A stretch of 64,000 nucleotides of DNA, taken from positions 1,054,001 to 1,118,000 of the forward strand of contig NZ_CANLNE010000001.1 in assembly GCF_947492555.1 (NCBI RefSeq), written 5' to 3'. The translations under genes were made by a program, and so were the position numbers. Every line of letters begins with the position of its first letter. Position 1 is the stretch's first letter. The DNA comes from an uncultured Roseobacter sp. (GTDB lineage: Bacteria; Pseudomonadota; Alphaproteobacteria; Rhodobacterales; Rhodobacteraceae). The notes under the pieces were generated by a model. That model was given only the letters and a program-made list of their open reading frames with translations, was not told the DNA's origin and did no database searches. Shown piece after piece: positions 26,241 through 34,854 of the stretch.

Positions 26241-26690
26241 TCAGTCGACAACCTGATGAACGCCGGAAGGTTCAGCCAATGTCTCCCGCGGGTGAATGTC
26301 GGCGAAGATTTCAACGATGTTGTGCTCCGGGTCGCGGAAAAACAGCGTTCTGTGTGTCCAATCCTGGTTTGTCGGGGGCTCAATGACATCAAATCCGTCT
26401 TGGACCAACCTTTCATAGGCAAGATCGACATCGGCTGGCGGCACGCGAAAACTGATCTGAATGGATGCGGACAGAGGTGCCACGCTTGGCCCGTCATAAG
26501 CACGGCCGCGCGTTCTCAGACCAAGAAACAGGGTGCCCACCCGAAAGAAGACCATACATTCTGAAAAATCCTCTTCGACTTGGAACTCGAAAAGCCTTTG
26601 ATAGAACGCTTTCATCTTTGCGAGGTCATCACAGAGAAGGATCACATAGTCCAAGCTGCGAATGGCTTTGAAGCCTTCATGTTTGTTCAT
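26241..26690 (-). CDS. VOC (glyoxalase/bleomycin-resistance) family protein
   Basis: The 149-residue protein has two beta-alpha-beta-beta-beta modules: SLDYVILLCDDLAKMKAFYQRLFEFQ and, in the second half, VDLAYERLVQDGFDVIEPP followed by TLFFRDPEHNIVEIFAD, with the usual metal-binding Glu. VOC proteins include isomerases, dioxygenases and drug-binding proteins; no specific activity can be read. GAGG precedes the ATG at 26690. It is 12 bp downstream of the RidA gene on the same strand, likely one unit. Confidence 0.85.
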   Translation of the reverse strand: MNKHEGFKAIRSLDYVILLCDDLAKMKAFYQRLFEFQVEEDFSECMVFFRVGTLFLGLRTRGRAYDGPSVAPLSASIQISFRVPPADVDLAYERLVQDGFDVIEPPTNQDWTHRTLFFRDPEHNIVEIFADIHPRETLAEPSGVHQVVD

Positions 26691-26702
26691 AGCAGTCTAA
26701 CC

Positions 26703-27125
26703 TCAGTATCTTGGTTCGTGAAAGCGGGCGTCCGGGATCACAGCAATGGGCGCGACCTCAACCAGAAGGTCAGGTGTAATCAGTCCGGCGGCCTGGATGA
26801 GTATGCTGACGGGGCCATGCGCCAGCTGGAGGCGTTCGGCCCTGACTTTCTGGATTGCAGGCATGTCTGCCGGATCAAGGTAGAAGACGGTCAAGGAAAC
26901 GATGTCGTCCAAGCGCCCGCCGACGGCCTTCAGGATGTTTTCGACATTATCGAAGCATTGCCGGGCCTGTGTTTCACAGTCGCCTTTGCCGATGACGTTC
27001 CCGTCACTGTCCCAAGCAACTTGCCCGGTCATATGGAGAACGCGGCCCTTTGGTTCGACCACGCCATGATGGAAGGGGCGGCCAAGTTGCGGCCATCCGG
27101 TCGGGGGATTGTATCTGATCGTCAT
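26703..27125 (-). CDS. RidA/YjgF-family protein lacking the usual catalytic arginine
   Basis: The 140-residue protein matches the chorismate-mutase-like RidA fold: HMTGQVAWDSDGNVIGKGD, then QARQCFDNVENILKAVGG and LLVEVAPIAVI. Canonical RidA has an Arg in a PARS/PART segment before the last strand; here the equivalent stretch reads HGPVSILIQAAGL with no Arg. Imine deaminase activity is therefore doubtful, as in several Rid subfamilies. GAGGA precedes the ATG at 27125; the track start at 27254 would overlap the divergent LysR gene. Confidence 0.85.
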   Translation of the reverse strand: MTIRYNPPTGWPQLGRPFHHGVVEPKGRVLHMTGQVAWDSDGNVIGKGDCETQARQCFDNVENILKAVGGRLDDIVSLTVFYLDPADMPAIQKVRAERLQLAHGPVSILIQAAGLITPDLLVEVAPIAVIPDARFHEPRY

Positions 27126-27252
27126 GACATCCTCTTTCTGTCTTTTGAGAGGATTTGCGCGAATGGTCCTGCATAATTCAAACGATAGAAATTGAGCACG
27201 AGGCTTAGAAAATCTCGGTCTACTCCGCCGAACGCCCGTGCTAGGAGACTCC

Positions 27253-27828
27253 ATGACCTATCGAATTCCGTCCCTGAACGGCCTCAAGGCGTTTGAAGCG
27301 GCCGCGCGACACATGAGCTTCAAGGCGGCGGCCGCAGAGCTTGGGGTAACGGCCGGTGCCGTCAGTCAACAGGTTAAACGCTTGGAGATGTCTCTAGGGA
27401 TATCGCTCTTCCGGCGGCTGCCACAGGGATTGTTGCTGACGCGGGAGGGTGCGGCCTACCTCCCCAATGTTTCGCGCGCTTTCGACGTTCTGACAGACGC
27501 AACCGAAGCTGTTGCCCCCGCGCTCAACGGTCGCAAGTTGAGTGTCGGCGTGGATCCTCTTGTCGCTGACCGTCTGCCAAACGGATGGCCCCGACATTCA
27601 AAGGAGCTTGAGCCCTATGTCCGGGAGACGCGGACAACGGATAACGTCTCACTGATCTGGTCTAACGAACTTGATGCACTGCTGCTTGCCGCCAAAACTC
27701 GACATAAAGCTCTTGTAGAGCGCGCCGTTTGCCTGAGTGGCACCACGGCGTCTCTTTACTTCGTAACCCGGCCTGGTCTGGCCGAGTGCCGTCAATCGCG
27801 CGCCATAGTTGAAGCTTTGGAGTTGTAG
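27253..27828 (+). CDS. LysR-family regulator with a shortened effector domain
   Basis: The 191-residue protein has a complete GcvA-like N-terminal HTH (SLNGLKAFEAAARHMSFKAAAAELGVTAGAVSQQVKRLE) and a natural-looking C-terminus (LYFVTRPGLAECRQSRAIVEAL), but only about 105 residues in place of the usual 200-residue effector domain. The break appears after KLSVGVDPLVADRLPNGW, suggesting an in-frame internal deletion. AGGAG precedes the ATG at 27253. It is divergent from ridA-VOC with a 127-bp gap and would be their expected regulator if still functional. Confidence 0.75.
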   Translation: MTYRIPSLNGLKAFEAAARHMSFKAAAAELGVTAGAVSQQVKRLEMSLGISLFRRLPQGLLLTREGAAYLPNVSRAFDVLTDATEAVAPALNGRKLSVGVDPLVADRLPNGWPRHSKELEPYVRETRTTDNVSLIWSNELDALLLAAKTRHKALVERAVCLSGTTASLYFVTRPGLAECRQSRAIVEALEL

Positions 27829-28115
27829 GAACCAAGTAGACTGCGACAGTATGAGGAATGGTTCCGAATTTTTGCAGTCACGAATGTCCTCACTGCGGGA
27901 TGCGACTGCAGCATTTTGTCTTAGGCTGAGAGTCCGCCTGTAACCGCTCTGACCAAGTCCCAGTCTCGCACCTACCCAAATGGCATCCTCACAGCAATTC
28001 AGCTATCCCAATCAAAAAGAACCGGCGAAATATCTGCACTATACTCCAATGAACGGCAATTCATTGTGCAGTAATGGAAAAACTATGGGCCAATCTGCAT
28101 TGCATTTCCTTCAAA
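27829..28115. other. Intergenic region between the LysR-like gene and nrdJ, nothing recognised
   Basis: About 287 bp, convergent. It holds one imperfect hairpin (28034-28071; CTGCAC...AATGAA-N6-TTCATTGTGCAG) without a T-run, 45 bp beyond the nrdJ stop. No coding frame is convincing. Confidence 0.45.
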
Positions 28116-30410
28116 TCAACTACACTTGGAGTACCCACAGCTCCCACAAGTCATACACCCCTCAACCATGCGCAGATCGTATTGGCCGCAACTGCCGCAC
28201 GCCTGACCTCGCGGCGCATCCAGGCCAACAACCTGCGCCTGCGGGTCGGACTTCAAGCCCATACCCTCACCTTCGATGAAGCCTGTTGCGATCATATGCT
28301 GCTCAATCACACCGCCAATCGCTGCGAGAATCGACGGAATGTATTTCCCCTGCATCCATGCCCCACCGCGGGGATCGAACACGGCCTTCAGCTCTTCGAC
28401 GACGAATGAAACATCACCGCCACGACGGAACACTGCCGAAATCATTCGCGTCAAGGCGACAGTCCACGCAAAATGCTCCATGTTCTTGGAGTTGATAAAC
28501 ACCTCGAACGGCCGCCTGCGCCCGCCCATCACAATGTCATTGATGGTGATGTAAAGCGCATGTTCGCTATCAGGCCATTTGACCTTATAGGTATTGCCCT
28601 CCAACCCGTTCGGCCGGTCCAGCGGTTCCGACATATAGATGACATCGCCATGCGGCGTTGCCGGCTCTGCGTCTGAATTGGTGATGACTTCCGGTGCGTC
28701 TGCGGACGGCTTTTCCTCTGAAACACTCAAAACAGAACCGGTAACCGCATTCGGCCGATAGGTTGTGCAGCCTTTACAGCCTGTGTCCCAGGCTTGCATG
28801 TAGACATCTTTGAAGGCGTCGAAACCGATATCTTCCGGGCAGTTGATCGTCTTGGAGATTGAACTGTCCACCCATTTTTGAGCGGCAGCCTGCATCTTCA
28901 CGTGATCCAAGGGCGCCAGCGTCTGGGCGTTCACAAAGTAATCCGGCAGTTCCGCATCCCCGAATTTCTCACGCCATAAGTTCACCGCATAGTCCACCAC
29001 TTCTTCTTCCGTACGTGACCCATCTTTCTGCAGGACCTTGCGGGTGTAGGCATAGGCAAAAACAGGCTCGATCCCCGACGAGACGTTCCCGGCATAAAGG
29101 CTGATGGTGCCCGTGGGCGCTATCGAGGTCAGCAGCGCGTTGCGAATACCATGGGCACGGACCGCGTCACGCACGTCTTCATCCATCATCTGCATGGTGC
29201 CGGACGCAAGATACCCTTCCGCATCAAAAAGTGGGAAGGCCCCCTTTTCCTTTGCCAAATCCACCGACGCCAGATATGCGGCGCGGGCGATCCGGTGCAG
29301 CCAGTCCTCCGTCTGACGCGCCGCCTCGTCGGACCCATAGCGCAAGCCGACCATCAGCAACGCATCGGCCAGCCCCGTCACCCCTAGCCCGATACGCCTT
29401 TTTGCCCGCGCTTCCGCAGCCTGTGCCTCTAGCGGGAACCTGGAGGCATCGACCACATTGTCCATCATCCGGACGGCCGTGGCGACAAGCCCGGTCAATG
29501 CATCCACATCCAGTGCGGCACTCTCTTCAAAGGCATCTTTGACAAGGCGCGACAGATTGATGGAGCCCAGAAGGCAGGCACCGTACGGCGGCAAGGGCTG
29601 CTCGCCACAAGGATTGGTTGCCGCAATCGTTTCACAATAGTTCAGGTTGTTGGCGGCATTGATCCGGTCAATGAAAATGACCCCTGGCTCCGCATAATCA
29701 TACGTCGCCTGCATGATCCGGTTCCACAGATCCAACGCGCGCACGGTCCGGTACGTCTTGCCATCAAAGGATAGCTCCCAAGCCGCATCCGCCTTCACTG
29801 CATCCATGAAGGGATCCGTGACCAGCACGGACATGTTGAACATCCGCAGCCGCGCCGGATCTGACTTGGCCGCAATAAAGTCCTCGATGTCGGGGTGGTC
29901 ACAGCGCATCGTCGCCATCATCGCGCCGCGGCGCGACCCGGCGGACATGATCGTGCGGCACATGGCGTCCCAGACGTCCATGAAACTCAACGGGCCAGAG
30001 GCATCCGCGGCCACACCCTTCACATCCGCGCCCTTGGGCCGGATCGTCGAGAAGTCATAGCCGATCCCACCGCCCTGCTGCATGGTCAGCGCGGCCTCTT
30101 TCAGCATGTCGAAGATACCCCCCATGCTGTCGGGCACCGTCCCCATGACAAAGCAGTTGAAGAGGGTCACAGACCGCGCAGTCCCCGCCCCCGCCGTGAT
30201 CCGGCCCGCGGGCAGGTATTTGAAATCTTCAAGAGCCGCGTAGAACTTCTCTTCCCAGTGATCGGGCTTTTTCTCGACCCGCGCCAGATCCTTGGCGATC
30301 CGCCGCCAGGTATCTTCGACAGTCGCATCCTTCGGCGTGCCGTCGGCGTCTTTGAAACGGTACTTCATATCCCAGATCTGTTCGGCAATCGGGGCGGAAA
30401 AGCGGGTCAT
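28116..30410 (-). CDS. nrdJ: Adenosylcobalamin-dependent (class II) ribonucleotide reductase
   Basis: The 764-residue product reduces ribonucleotides using adenosylcobalamin. Visible signatures: FKYLPAGRITAGAGT, LFNCFVMG with a first active-site Cys, the radical-loop region NLNYCETIAATNPCGEQPLPPYGACLLGSINL with NPCGEQ, and SIAPTGTISLYAGNVSSG. The C-terminal tail has a Cys-rich zinc ribbon (CGSCGQYDLRMVEGCMTCGSCGYSKC) that contains the redox Cys. No cobalamin riboswitch is seen upstream: the start is 24 bp from the tRNA-like gene. Length and motifs are normal for alphaproteobacteria. Confidence 0.95.
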   Translation of the reverse strand: MTRFSAPIAEQIWDMKYRFKDADGTPKDATVEDTWRRIAKDLARVEKKPDHWEEKFYAALEDFKYLPAGRITAGAGTARSVTLFNCFVMGTVPDSMGGIFDMLKEAALTMQQGGGIGYDFSTIRPKGADVKGVAADASGPLSFMDVWDAMCRTIMSAGSRRGAMMATMRCDHPDIEDFIAAKSDPARLRMFNMSVLVTDPFMDAVKADAAWELSFDGKTYRTVRALDLWNRIMQATYDYAEPGVIFIDRINAANNLNYCETIAATNPCGEQPLPPYGACLLGSINLSRLVKDAFEESAALDVDALTGLVATAVRMMDNVVDASRFPLEAQAAEARAKRRIGLGVTGLADALLMVGLRYGSDEAARQTEDWLHRIARAAYLASVDLAKEKGAFPLFDAEGYLASGTMQMMDEDVRDAVRAHGIRNALLTSIAPTGTISLYAGNVSSGIEPVFAYAYTRKVLQKDGSRTEEEVVDYAVNLWREKFGDAELPDYFVNAQTLAPLDHVKMQAAAQKWVDSSISKTINCPEDIGFDAFKDVYMQAWDTGCKGCTTYRPNAVTGSVLSVSEEKPSADAPEVITNSDAEPATPHGDVIYMSEPLDRPNGLEGNTYKVKWPDSEHALYITINDIVMGGRRRPFEVFINSKNMEHFAWTVALTRMISAVFRRGGDVSFVVEELKAVFDPRGGAWMQGKYIPSILAAIGGVIEQHMIATGFIEGEGMGLKSDPQAQVVGLDAPRGQACGSCGQYDLRMVEGCMTCGSCGYSKCS

Positions 30411-30433
30411 GGGTGCAGGTCCTCAAGTTGATT

Positions 30434-30534
30434 TGGGCGCCACGACAGGACTTGAACCTGCAACCTTCTCACATTAGTCTTCCGAAACGCCAATCTCGGC
30501 CTCGTGAGCGCTCTTCCAATTGAGCTACGCGGCG
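30434..30534 (-). tRNA. tRNA-like gene with an expanded, non-canonical anticodon region
   Basis: Read on the minus strand it has a 7-bp acceptor stem CGCCGCG/CGTGGCG, U8-A9, a D-arm GCTC-AATTGGAA-GAGC with G18G19, a T-arm GCAGG-TTCAAGT-CCTGT with the standard T54 T55 C56 A58, discriminator C and encoded CCA. Between D- and T-stems there are 48 nt instead of about 23. No 5-7-5 anticodon arm fits; CTCAC and GTGAG can pair but enclose 31 nt, and the base after CTCAC is G-A rather than having U33. ATTGG/CTAAT could stack inside. It is either a tRNA pseudogene with an insertion, or a structured tRNA-like RNA. Anticodon cannot be assigned. Confidence 0.6.
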
Positions 30535-30536
30535 AA

Positions 30537-30570
30537 CTCTCCGATTACACAAAAGGGTGTGATCGGAGAG
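30537..30570. repeat. 14-bp hairpin beside the tRNA-like gene
   Basis: CTCTCCGATTACAC and GTGTGATCGGAGAG pair over 14 positions (one G-T) around a 6-nt loop. It ends 3 bp from the tRNA-like 5' end. No T-run follows on either strand, so it is not a standard terminator. Confidence 0.7.
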
Positions 30571-30668
30571 TATATTTACCCTAGATTCGTCCTGTTTTCC
30601 ACAACAAGTTGAAGGTCAACCAGGCCAAACTAATATATATAGTGTATGGTGGAAGGGATTCTGGGGGT

Positions 30669-31118
30669 ATGTCAGTGGGAAAACCTGTGGATAAAACAGT
30701 CAATCTGATCAAGCTCTCTGTGGGCTCGGAAAGCGTGGAGACGCTGATCGCTTGGCAGGCGAGCAAACGGGCACAGGGGCCTGACGGAATGCCCCGCCAC
30801 ATCACCCGCATGTGGCCGAAACGCGAAGCTGAAATCCTGAATGGCGGCTCGATCTATTGGGTGGTCAAAGGCACGCTGCAGTGCCGCCAGAGGATCATCC
30901 GCCTTGATGAGGTGATCGGCGAGGATGGTATCCGCCGGTGCGCCATCGTGCTCGACCCGGAGGTCATCCGCACGCAAAGCAGCCTGAAACGCCCGTTTCA
31001 GGGATGGCGTTACCTGCCGGTCAGCGATGCGCCTCCCGACCTGCCAAAAGGGCGCGCGTCCGAAGACCCGCTGCCCGTCGAGCTGAACCGCGCTTTGGCG
31101 GAAATTGGGGTCCTCTGA
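30669..31118 (+). CDS. DUF1489 family protein
   Basis: The 149-residue product matches the alphaproteobacterial DUF1489 family: VNLIKLSVGSESVETLIAWQ near the N-terminus, RHITRMWPKREAEILNGGSIYWVVKG in the middle and PEVIRTQSSLKRPFQGWRYL. No function is known. The ATG at 30669 gives the family's usual length; the 20 extra residues in the track do not fit. It converges with hisG, 3 bp between stops. Confidence 0.85.
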   Translation: MSVGKPVDKTVNLIKLSVGSESVETLIAWQASKRAQGPDGMPRHITRMWPKREAEILNGGSIYWVVKGTLQCRQRIIRLDEVIGEDGIRRCAIVLDPEVIRTQSSLKRPFQGWRYLPVSDAPPDLPKGRASEDPLPVELNRALAEIGVL

Positions 31119-31121
31119 TCC

Positions 31122-31814
31122 TCAACCGGTCAGCTGCGAAATCAGCCCGTCGATCACCACCCGATCCGCATCCGATACCGGCGCCACACGGCTGCGCCAA
31201 AGCGTGGCCTGCGACCGCAGAATGGGCTCTTCCCCCAGCACTTTCAGGTGGTTTGCCCGCAGGGTCTCGCCACTGGAGGTGATATCGGCAATCGCCTCCG
31301 CCGTTTCATTGGCCACCGTACCTTCGGTCGCGCCCTGGCTGTCCACCAGTGCGTAGTCGGCCACCCCACCGTGACGCAGATGCTCGCGCACCAGCCGGTG
31401 ATACTTGGTTGCGATGCGCAGGCGCATGTTATGTACCGCGCGGAAGGCCGTTGCTGCCGCGTCCAGATCATCCAGCGTATCTACATCAATCCAGGCCTTT
31501 GGAACGGCCAGCACCAGATCGGCGTGGCCAAAGCCCAGTTCCTGCACGGGTTCGATCTGCTGCTCCCAGAGCGGCAACCTTTCCTGCACAAGGTCTGTGC
31601 CGGTTACTCCGAAATGCAAGCGCCCGGTTGCCAGTTCGCGGGGCACCTCTCCGGCAGAGAGCAGCACCAGCGACACCCCCTGAACGCCATTCACGGCACC
31701 GGCGTACTCGCGTTCCGATCCAGTGCGGGTCAGGGTCACTCCACGCTGACTGAACCAGTCGAAGGTCTTCTCCATCAACCGCCCCTTGGACGGCACGCCA
31801 AGCTTCACGGTCAT
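31122..31814 (-). CDS. hisG: ATP phosphoribosyltransferase, short form catalytic subunit
   Basis: The 230-residue protein is the short HisG (HisGS) that starts histidine synthesis by joining ATP and PRPP. KLGVPSKGRLMEKTFDWF, LHFGVTGTDLVQE and the PRPP loop region DLDAAATAFR are visible. It lacks the C-terminal regulatory domain of long HisG and needs HisZ, encoded directly upstream with a 4-bp overlap. Confidence 0.93.
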   Translation of the reverse strand: MTVKLGVPSKGRLMEKTFDWFSQRGVTLTRTGSEREYAGAVNGVQGVSLVLLSAGEVPRELATGRLHFGVTGTDLVQERLPLWEQQIEPVQELGFGHADLVLAVPKAWIDVDTLDDLDAAATAFRAVHNMRLRIATKYHRLVREHLRHGGVADYALVDSQGATEGTVANETAEAIADITSSGETLRANHLKVLGEEPILRSQATLWRSRVAPVSDADRVVIDGLISQLTG

Positions 31815-32890
31815 GATTGCGCCTCCAGTTCCAACATCAGACCGGGTCGCAGCACCCCACCCACTGCCGGTATCTCAGCACCCTGCCCCAACCGCCGCGT
31901 CAGCGCGTCATAGCGCCCACCAGTCGCAAGGGCCGGCAGATCGGCACGGTTCGGGCTGAAGAAGCCAAAAACGAAACCGTCATAATATTCCATCGATGTG
32001 CGCCCGAAACTGGTCTCGAACGGCAGATTTTCCACGTCGACGCCCCGCGCCGCCAAAGCCTCCGCCCGCCTCGATATGCCATCCACCGCCGAAGAGATTG
32101 ATGGCAGATCAACCGCGATGTCGCGCAGCTGCTCAAGCGCGAAGGGCAGTGTCTCCCGCACCCCCAACAGCGCATCGAGCAGGTCCACCTCGGCCGCACT
32201 CACCGGCGGTGCCTTGGCATCGTCGCGCAGCGTTTGGATGCGGCGATCGATCTCTGCCTGTGTGCGCTTGCCCACCAGCGGGGCGTCACAGGCGATATCG
32301 CCTGCCAGCAGTTGTTCGCGACGGGCAGACAGGGGCACGCGGCCAGAAAACCGGTCCAGCAGCGCCCGAAACCGGCGCGGACGCCAGATGTGGCGCAACA
32401 GAGCGGCCTTGCGCGGCTCGGTGGTTTTCAGCCCCCGCACGGCGGCGGTCAAAAGCCCGATATCCCCCGTTGCGGCGCGCAGGTTCAACGGGGCCACGGC
32501 CTGCGCGATCAGGGCAAACACCTCTGCATCGGAGGCGGCCGGATTGGCGCGATCAAACACCTCATAGCCGACCTGGATATATTCATTGGCGCGGTCCGGG
32601 TCGTGCTCCTGACGGCGAAACACCTCGCCGGAATAGGTATAGCGCGCAGGCTCCGCGCCGTCGGCCATGTGCATCTGCACCACCGCAACGGTGAAATCCG
32701 GGCGCAGCATCTGCTCCCCGCGCAGGGCGTCGGAGGTCACATAGGCGCGCGCGCGGATTTCCTCGCCATAAAGATCGAGCAGGGTCTCCGCCGATTGCAG
32801 AATTGGCGTCTCCACCGGCAGGGCCCCGGCTGCTTCGAAGCGCGCGCGCAACTCAGCTGCCCGCGCCAACGTTTGGGCGCGCGTGATCAT
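31811..32890 (-). CDS. hisZ: ATP phosphoribosyltransferase regulatory subunit
   Basis: The 359-residue HisRS-like paralogue retains the class II synthetase core ([45 protein letters not shown]) but lacks aminoacylation function in the family; it makes an octamer with HisGS and provides histidine feedback control. It overlaps both hisG (4 bp) and hisS (ATGA), giving the operon order hisS-hisZ-hisG. Confidence 0.92.
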   Translation of the reverse strand: MITRAQTLARAAELRARFEAAGALPVETPILQSAETLLDLYGEEIRARAYVTSDALRGEQMLRPDFTVAVVQMHMADGAEPARYTYSGEVFRRQEHDPDRANEYIQVGYEVFDRANPAASDAEVFALIAQAVAPLNLRAATGDIGLLTAAVRGLKTTEPRKAALLRHIWRPRRFRALLDRFSGRVPLSARREQLLAGDIACDAPLVGKRTQAEIDRRIQTLRDDAKAPPVSAAEVDLLDALLGVRETLPFALEQLRDIAVDLPSISSAVDGISRRAEALAARGVDVENLPFETSFGRTSMEYYDGFVFGFFSPNRADLPALATGGRYDALTRRLGQGAEIPAVGGVLRPGLMLELEAQS

Positions 32891-34539
32891 TTGTCAGCGC
32901 CACCATCCGGCAGATCATGTTGCGCGAGGATGTCCCGCACCTTGACCACCAGGTCATCGCGCGGCACTTCGAACTGGCTGGGCCGGTCTTTCCATTCCTC
33001 CAGCGTGGCGCTTTCAGCAATCTGCGCGCCCAGGATCAGGTCCTTGATCTGGACGACGCCCCGCTCTTTCTCATCCCCGCCTTCGATCACGGCCACAGGG
33101 CTGCCGCGCTTGTCGGCGTATTTGAGTTGGTTGCCGAAGTTCTTGGGGTTGCCCAGATAGACCTCGGCCCGAATGCCAGCCTGACGCAGCTCCGCCACCA
33201 TGGCCTGATAGTCAGCCATGCGGTCACGATCCATGACGGTCACAACGACAGGGCCCGCTTCGCTGGAATGCATCCGCCCCTTGGCCTGAAGTGCTGCCAG
33301 CAACCGGTCGACGCCGATGGAGACACCCGTGGCAGGCACCTCCTGCCCGGTGAAGCGCTTGACCAGATCGTCATAGCGCCCGCCGCCCGCCACCGAGCCA
33401 AAGTTGCGCGTGCGGCCTTTCTCGTCCTGAATGTCGAAGGTCAGTTCGGCCTCGTAGACCGGGCCGGTGTAGTAGCCGAGACCACGGACGACAGAGGGGT
33501 CGATGACGATGCGGTCGGGGCCATACTCACCAGCTTCCATCAGTTTTGCGATTTCTTCCAGTTCGTCTACGCCTTGTTGCCCAATCTGAGATGTGCCAAC
33601 GATGTTCCTTAGGCGAGCGACAGTTTGTCGATTGATAGAGTATGAGAGATCATCCCCGTCCGGTTTCAACTGCTCTATATCAATACCAAACTTCTTTGCA
33701 TCTCTGACCGCTTCGTAGGTACCGGCGCCCAAAACCCCATCGCTTTCCGCTCTGGCATAGTCAATTGCATATGCTCTCGCCAAAACAAAATCGAGAATAC
33801 TGCTGATCTGCCTCTCCTCTAACTCCGCTCCCTCGGTGAAGTCCCCACTTTCATCTTTACGTCCCTGACCAAGCAGCGCACGCACTCCCTCCACTCCCAG
33901 CCGATCCAGCTTGTCGATGGCCCGCAGGACGATACCGCGCTCGCGTTCCTTGTCGTCGCCTGCAAGGCCTGCAACTTCGAGCACGCCGTTCAGCACTTTG
34001 CGGTTGTTCACGCGGATCACATAGTCGCCGCGCGGGATGCCAACCTCTTCGAGGCAATCGGCGAGCATCGCGCAAATCTCCGCGTCCGCCGCCACAGACG
34101 GCGCGCCCACTGTATCCGCATCACATTGATAGAACTGGCGAAAGCGCCCCGGACCGGGCTTTTCGTTGCGCCAGACAGGTCCCATCGCATAGCGGCGGTA
34201 GGGCTTCGGCAGGTCGTTCTGATGTTGCGCGTAAACCCGCGCCAAGGGGGCCGTCAGATCATAGCGCAGCGCCAGCCAGTCGCCCGGTTTGTCGGCATCC
34301 GCATCCTCCTGCCAGGCAAAGACGCCCTCGTTCGGGCGGTCCACATCCGGCAGGAATTTCCCCAAGGCCTCGACGGTCTCTACGCCCGAGCTTTCCAGCG
34401 CGTCGAACCCATAGCGATGATAGACCGCCGCGATCTTGCGCAGCATTTCGGTGCGCTGGGTGACCTCAGCGCCGAAATAGTCACGAAAGCCCTTTGGCGT
34501 TTCCGCCTTGGGCCGCGGGGTCTTTTTGGGTTTGGCCAT
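32887..34539 (-). CDS. hisS: Histidyl-tRNA synthetase
   Basis: The 550-residue enzyme carries class II motifs: [13 protein letters not shown] and [18 protein letters not shown] (motif 2 region), [13 protein letters not shown], and [17 protein letters not shown] with [15 protein letters not shown] (histidine A/motif 3), then an anticodon-binding domain. It starts at ATG 34539 after AGAGGG; the 98-residue track extension is dropped. It is longer than E. coli HisRS owing to an insertion (residues about 230-330). DNA for this insertion has about 48% GC versus over 60% in flanking hisS sequence. Confidence 0.93.
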   Translation of the reverse strand: MAKPKKTPRPKAETPKGFRDYFGAEVTQRTEMLRKIAAVYHRYGFDALESSGVETVEALGKFLPDVDRPNEGVFAWQEDADADKPGDWLALRYDLTAPLARVYAQHQNDLPKPYRRYAMGPVWRNEKPGPGRFRQFYQCDADTVGAPSVAADAEICAMLADCLEEVGIPRGDYVIRVNNRKVLNGVLEVAGLAGDDKERERGIVLRAIDKLDRLGVEGVRALLGQGRKDESGDFTEGAELEERQISSILDFVLARAYAIDYARAESDGVLGAGTYEAVRDAKKFGIDIEQLKPDGDDLSYSINRQTVARLRNIVGTSQIGQQGVDELEEIAKLMEAGEYGPDRIVIDPSVVRGLGYYTGPVYEAELTFDIQDEKGRTRNFGSVAGGGRYDDLVKRFTGQEVPATGVSIGVDRLLAALQAKGRMHSSEAGPVVVTVMDRDRMADYQAMVAELRQAGIRAEVYLGNPKNFGNQLKYADKRGSPVAVIEGGDEKERGVVQIKDLILGAQIAESATLEEWKDRPSQFEVPRDDLVVKVRDILAQHDLPDGGADK

Positions 34540-34644
34540 GGTTCGCCCTCTGGCTTGTCGGTGTCGCGCGCGGTCTAGCCCAAGGGGCCAAGGGGGGCAA
34601 GGCGCGGTCTTTATCAGATCGCCCGCGCGTGCTAGGCGCAGGCC

Positions 34645-34839
34645 ATGGAAAAACTGGAAGAACAGATTGCGCATCTGACGCGCACGGTTGAGGAACTGTC
34701 CGATGTGGTCGCCCGTCAGGAGACGGAGATCGCCACGCTCACGCGCCGGGTTGTCATGCTGATGCAGCGTGAGGGCGAACGCGAGGCGCAGGCTTCGGGC
34801 GGTGTTGTGGTCGGTGACGAACGCCCGCCGCATTACTAA
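34645..34839 (+). CDS. slyX: SlyX-family small coiled-coil protein
   Basis: The 64-residue protein is a two-part coiled coil ([25 protein letters not shown]) ending in the family signature ERPPHY. Function unknown; SlyX occurs next to slyD or alone in many proteobacteria. It is divergent from hisS and converges with dnaE, 15 bp between ends. Confidence 0.88.
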   Translation: MEKLEEQIAHLTRTVEELSDVVARQETEIATLTRRVVMLMQREGEREAQASGGVVVGDERPPHY

Positions 34840-34854
34840 GAAGCGCCACGGCCG

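Noticed and set aside
28034-28071. Bulged hairpin downstream of nrdJ
   Set aside because: The stem is interrupted by an 8-nt bulge and no T-run follows on the minus strand, so it is not called a terminator.
30411-30433. Possible cobalamin riboswitch before nrdJ
   Set aside because: Only 23 bp separate the nrdJ start from the tRNA-like gene, and no B12-box sequence was seen.
30686-30694. TGTGGATAA DnaA-box match at the DUF1489 start
   Set aside because: A single box inside a coding region; together with the TTTTCCACA near 30595 it is too little for an origin.
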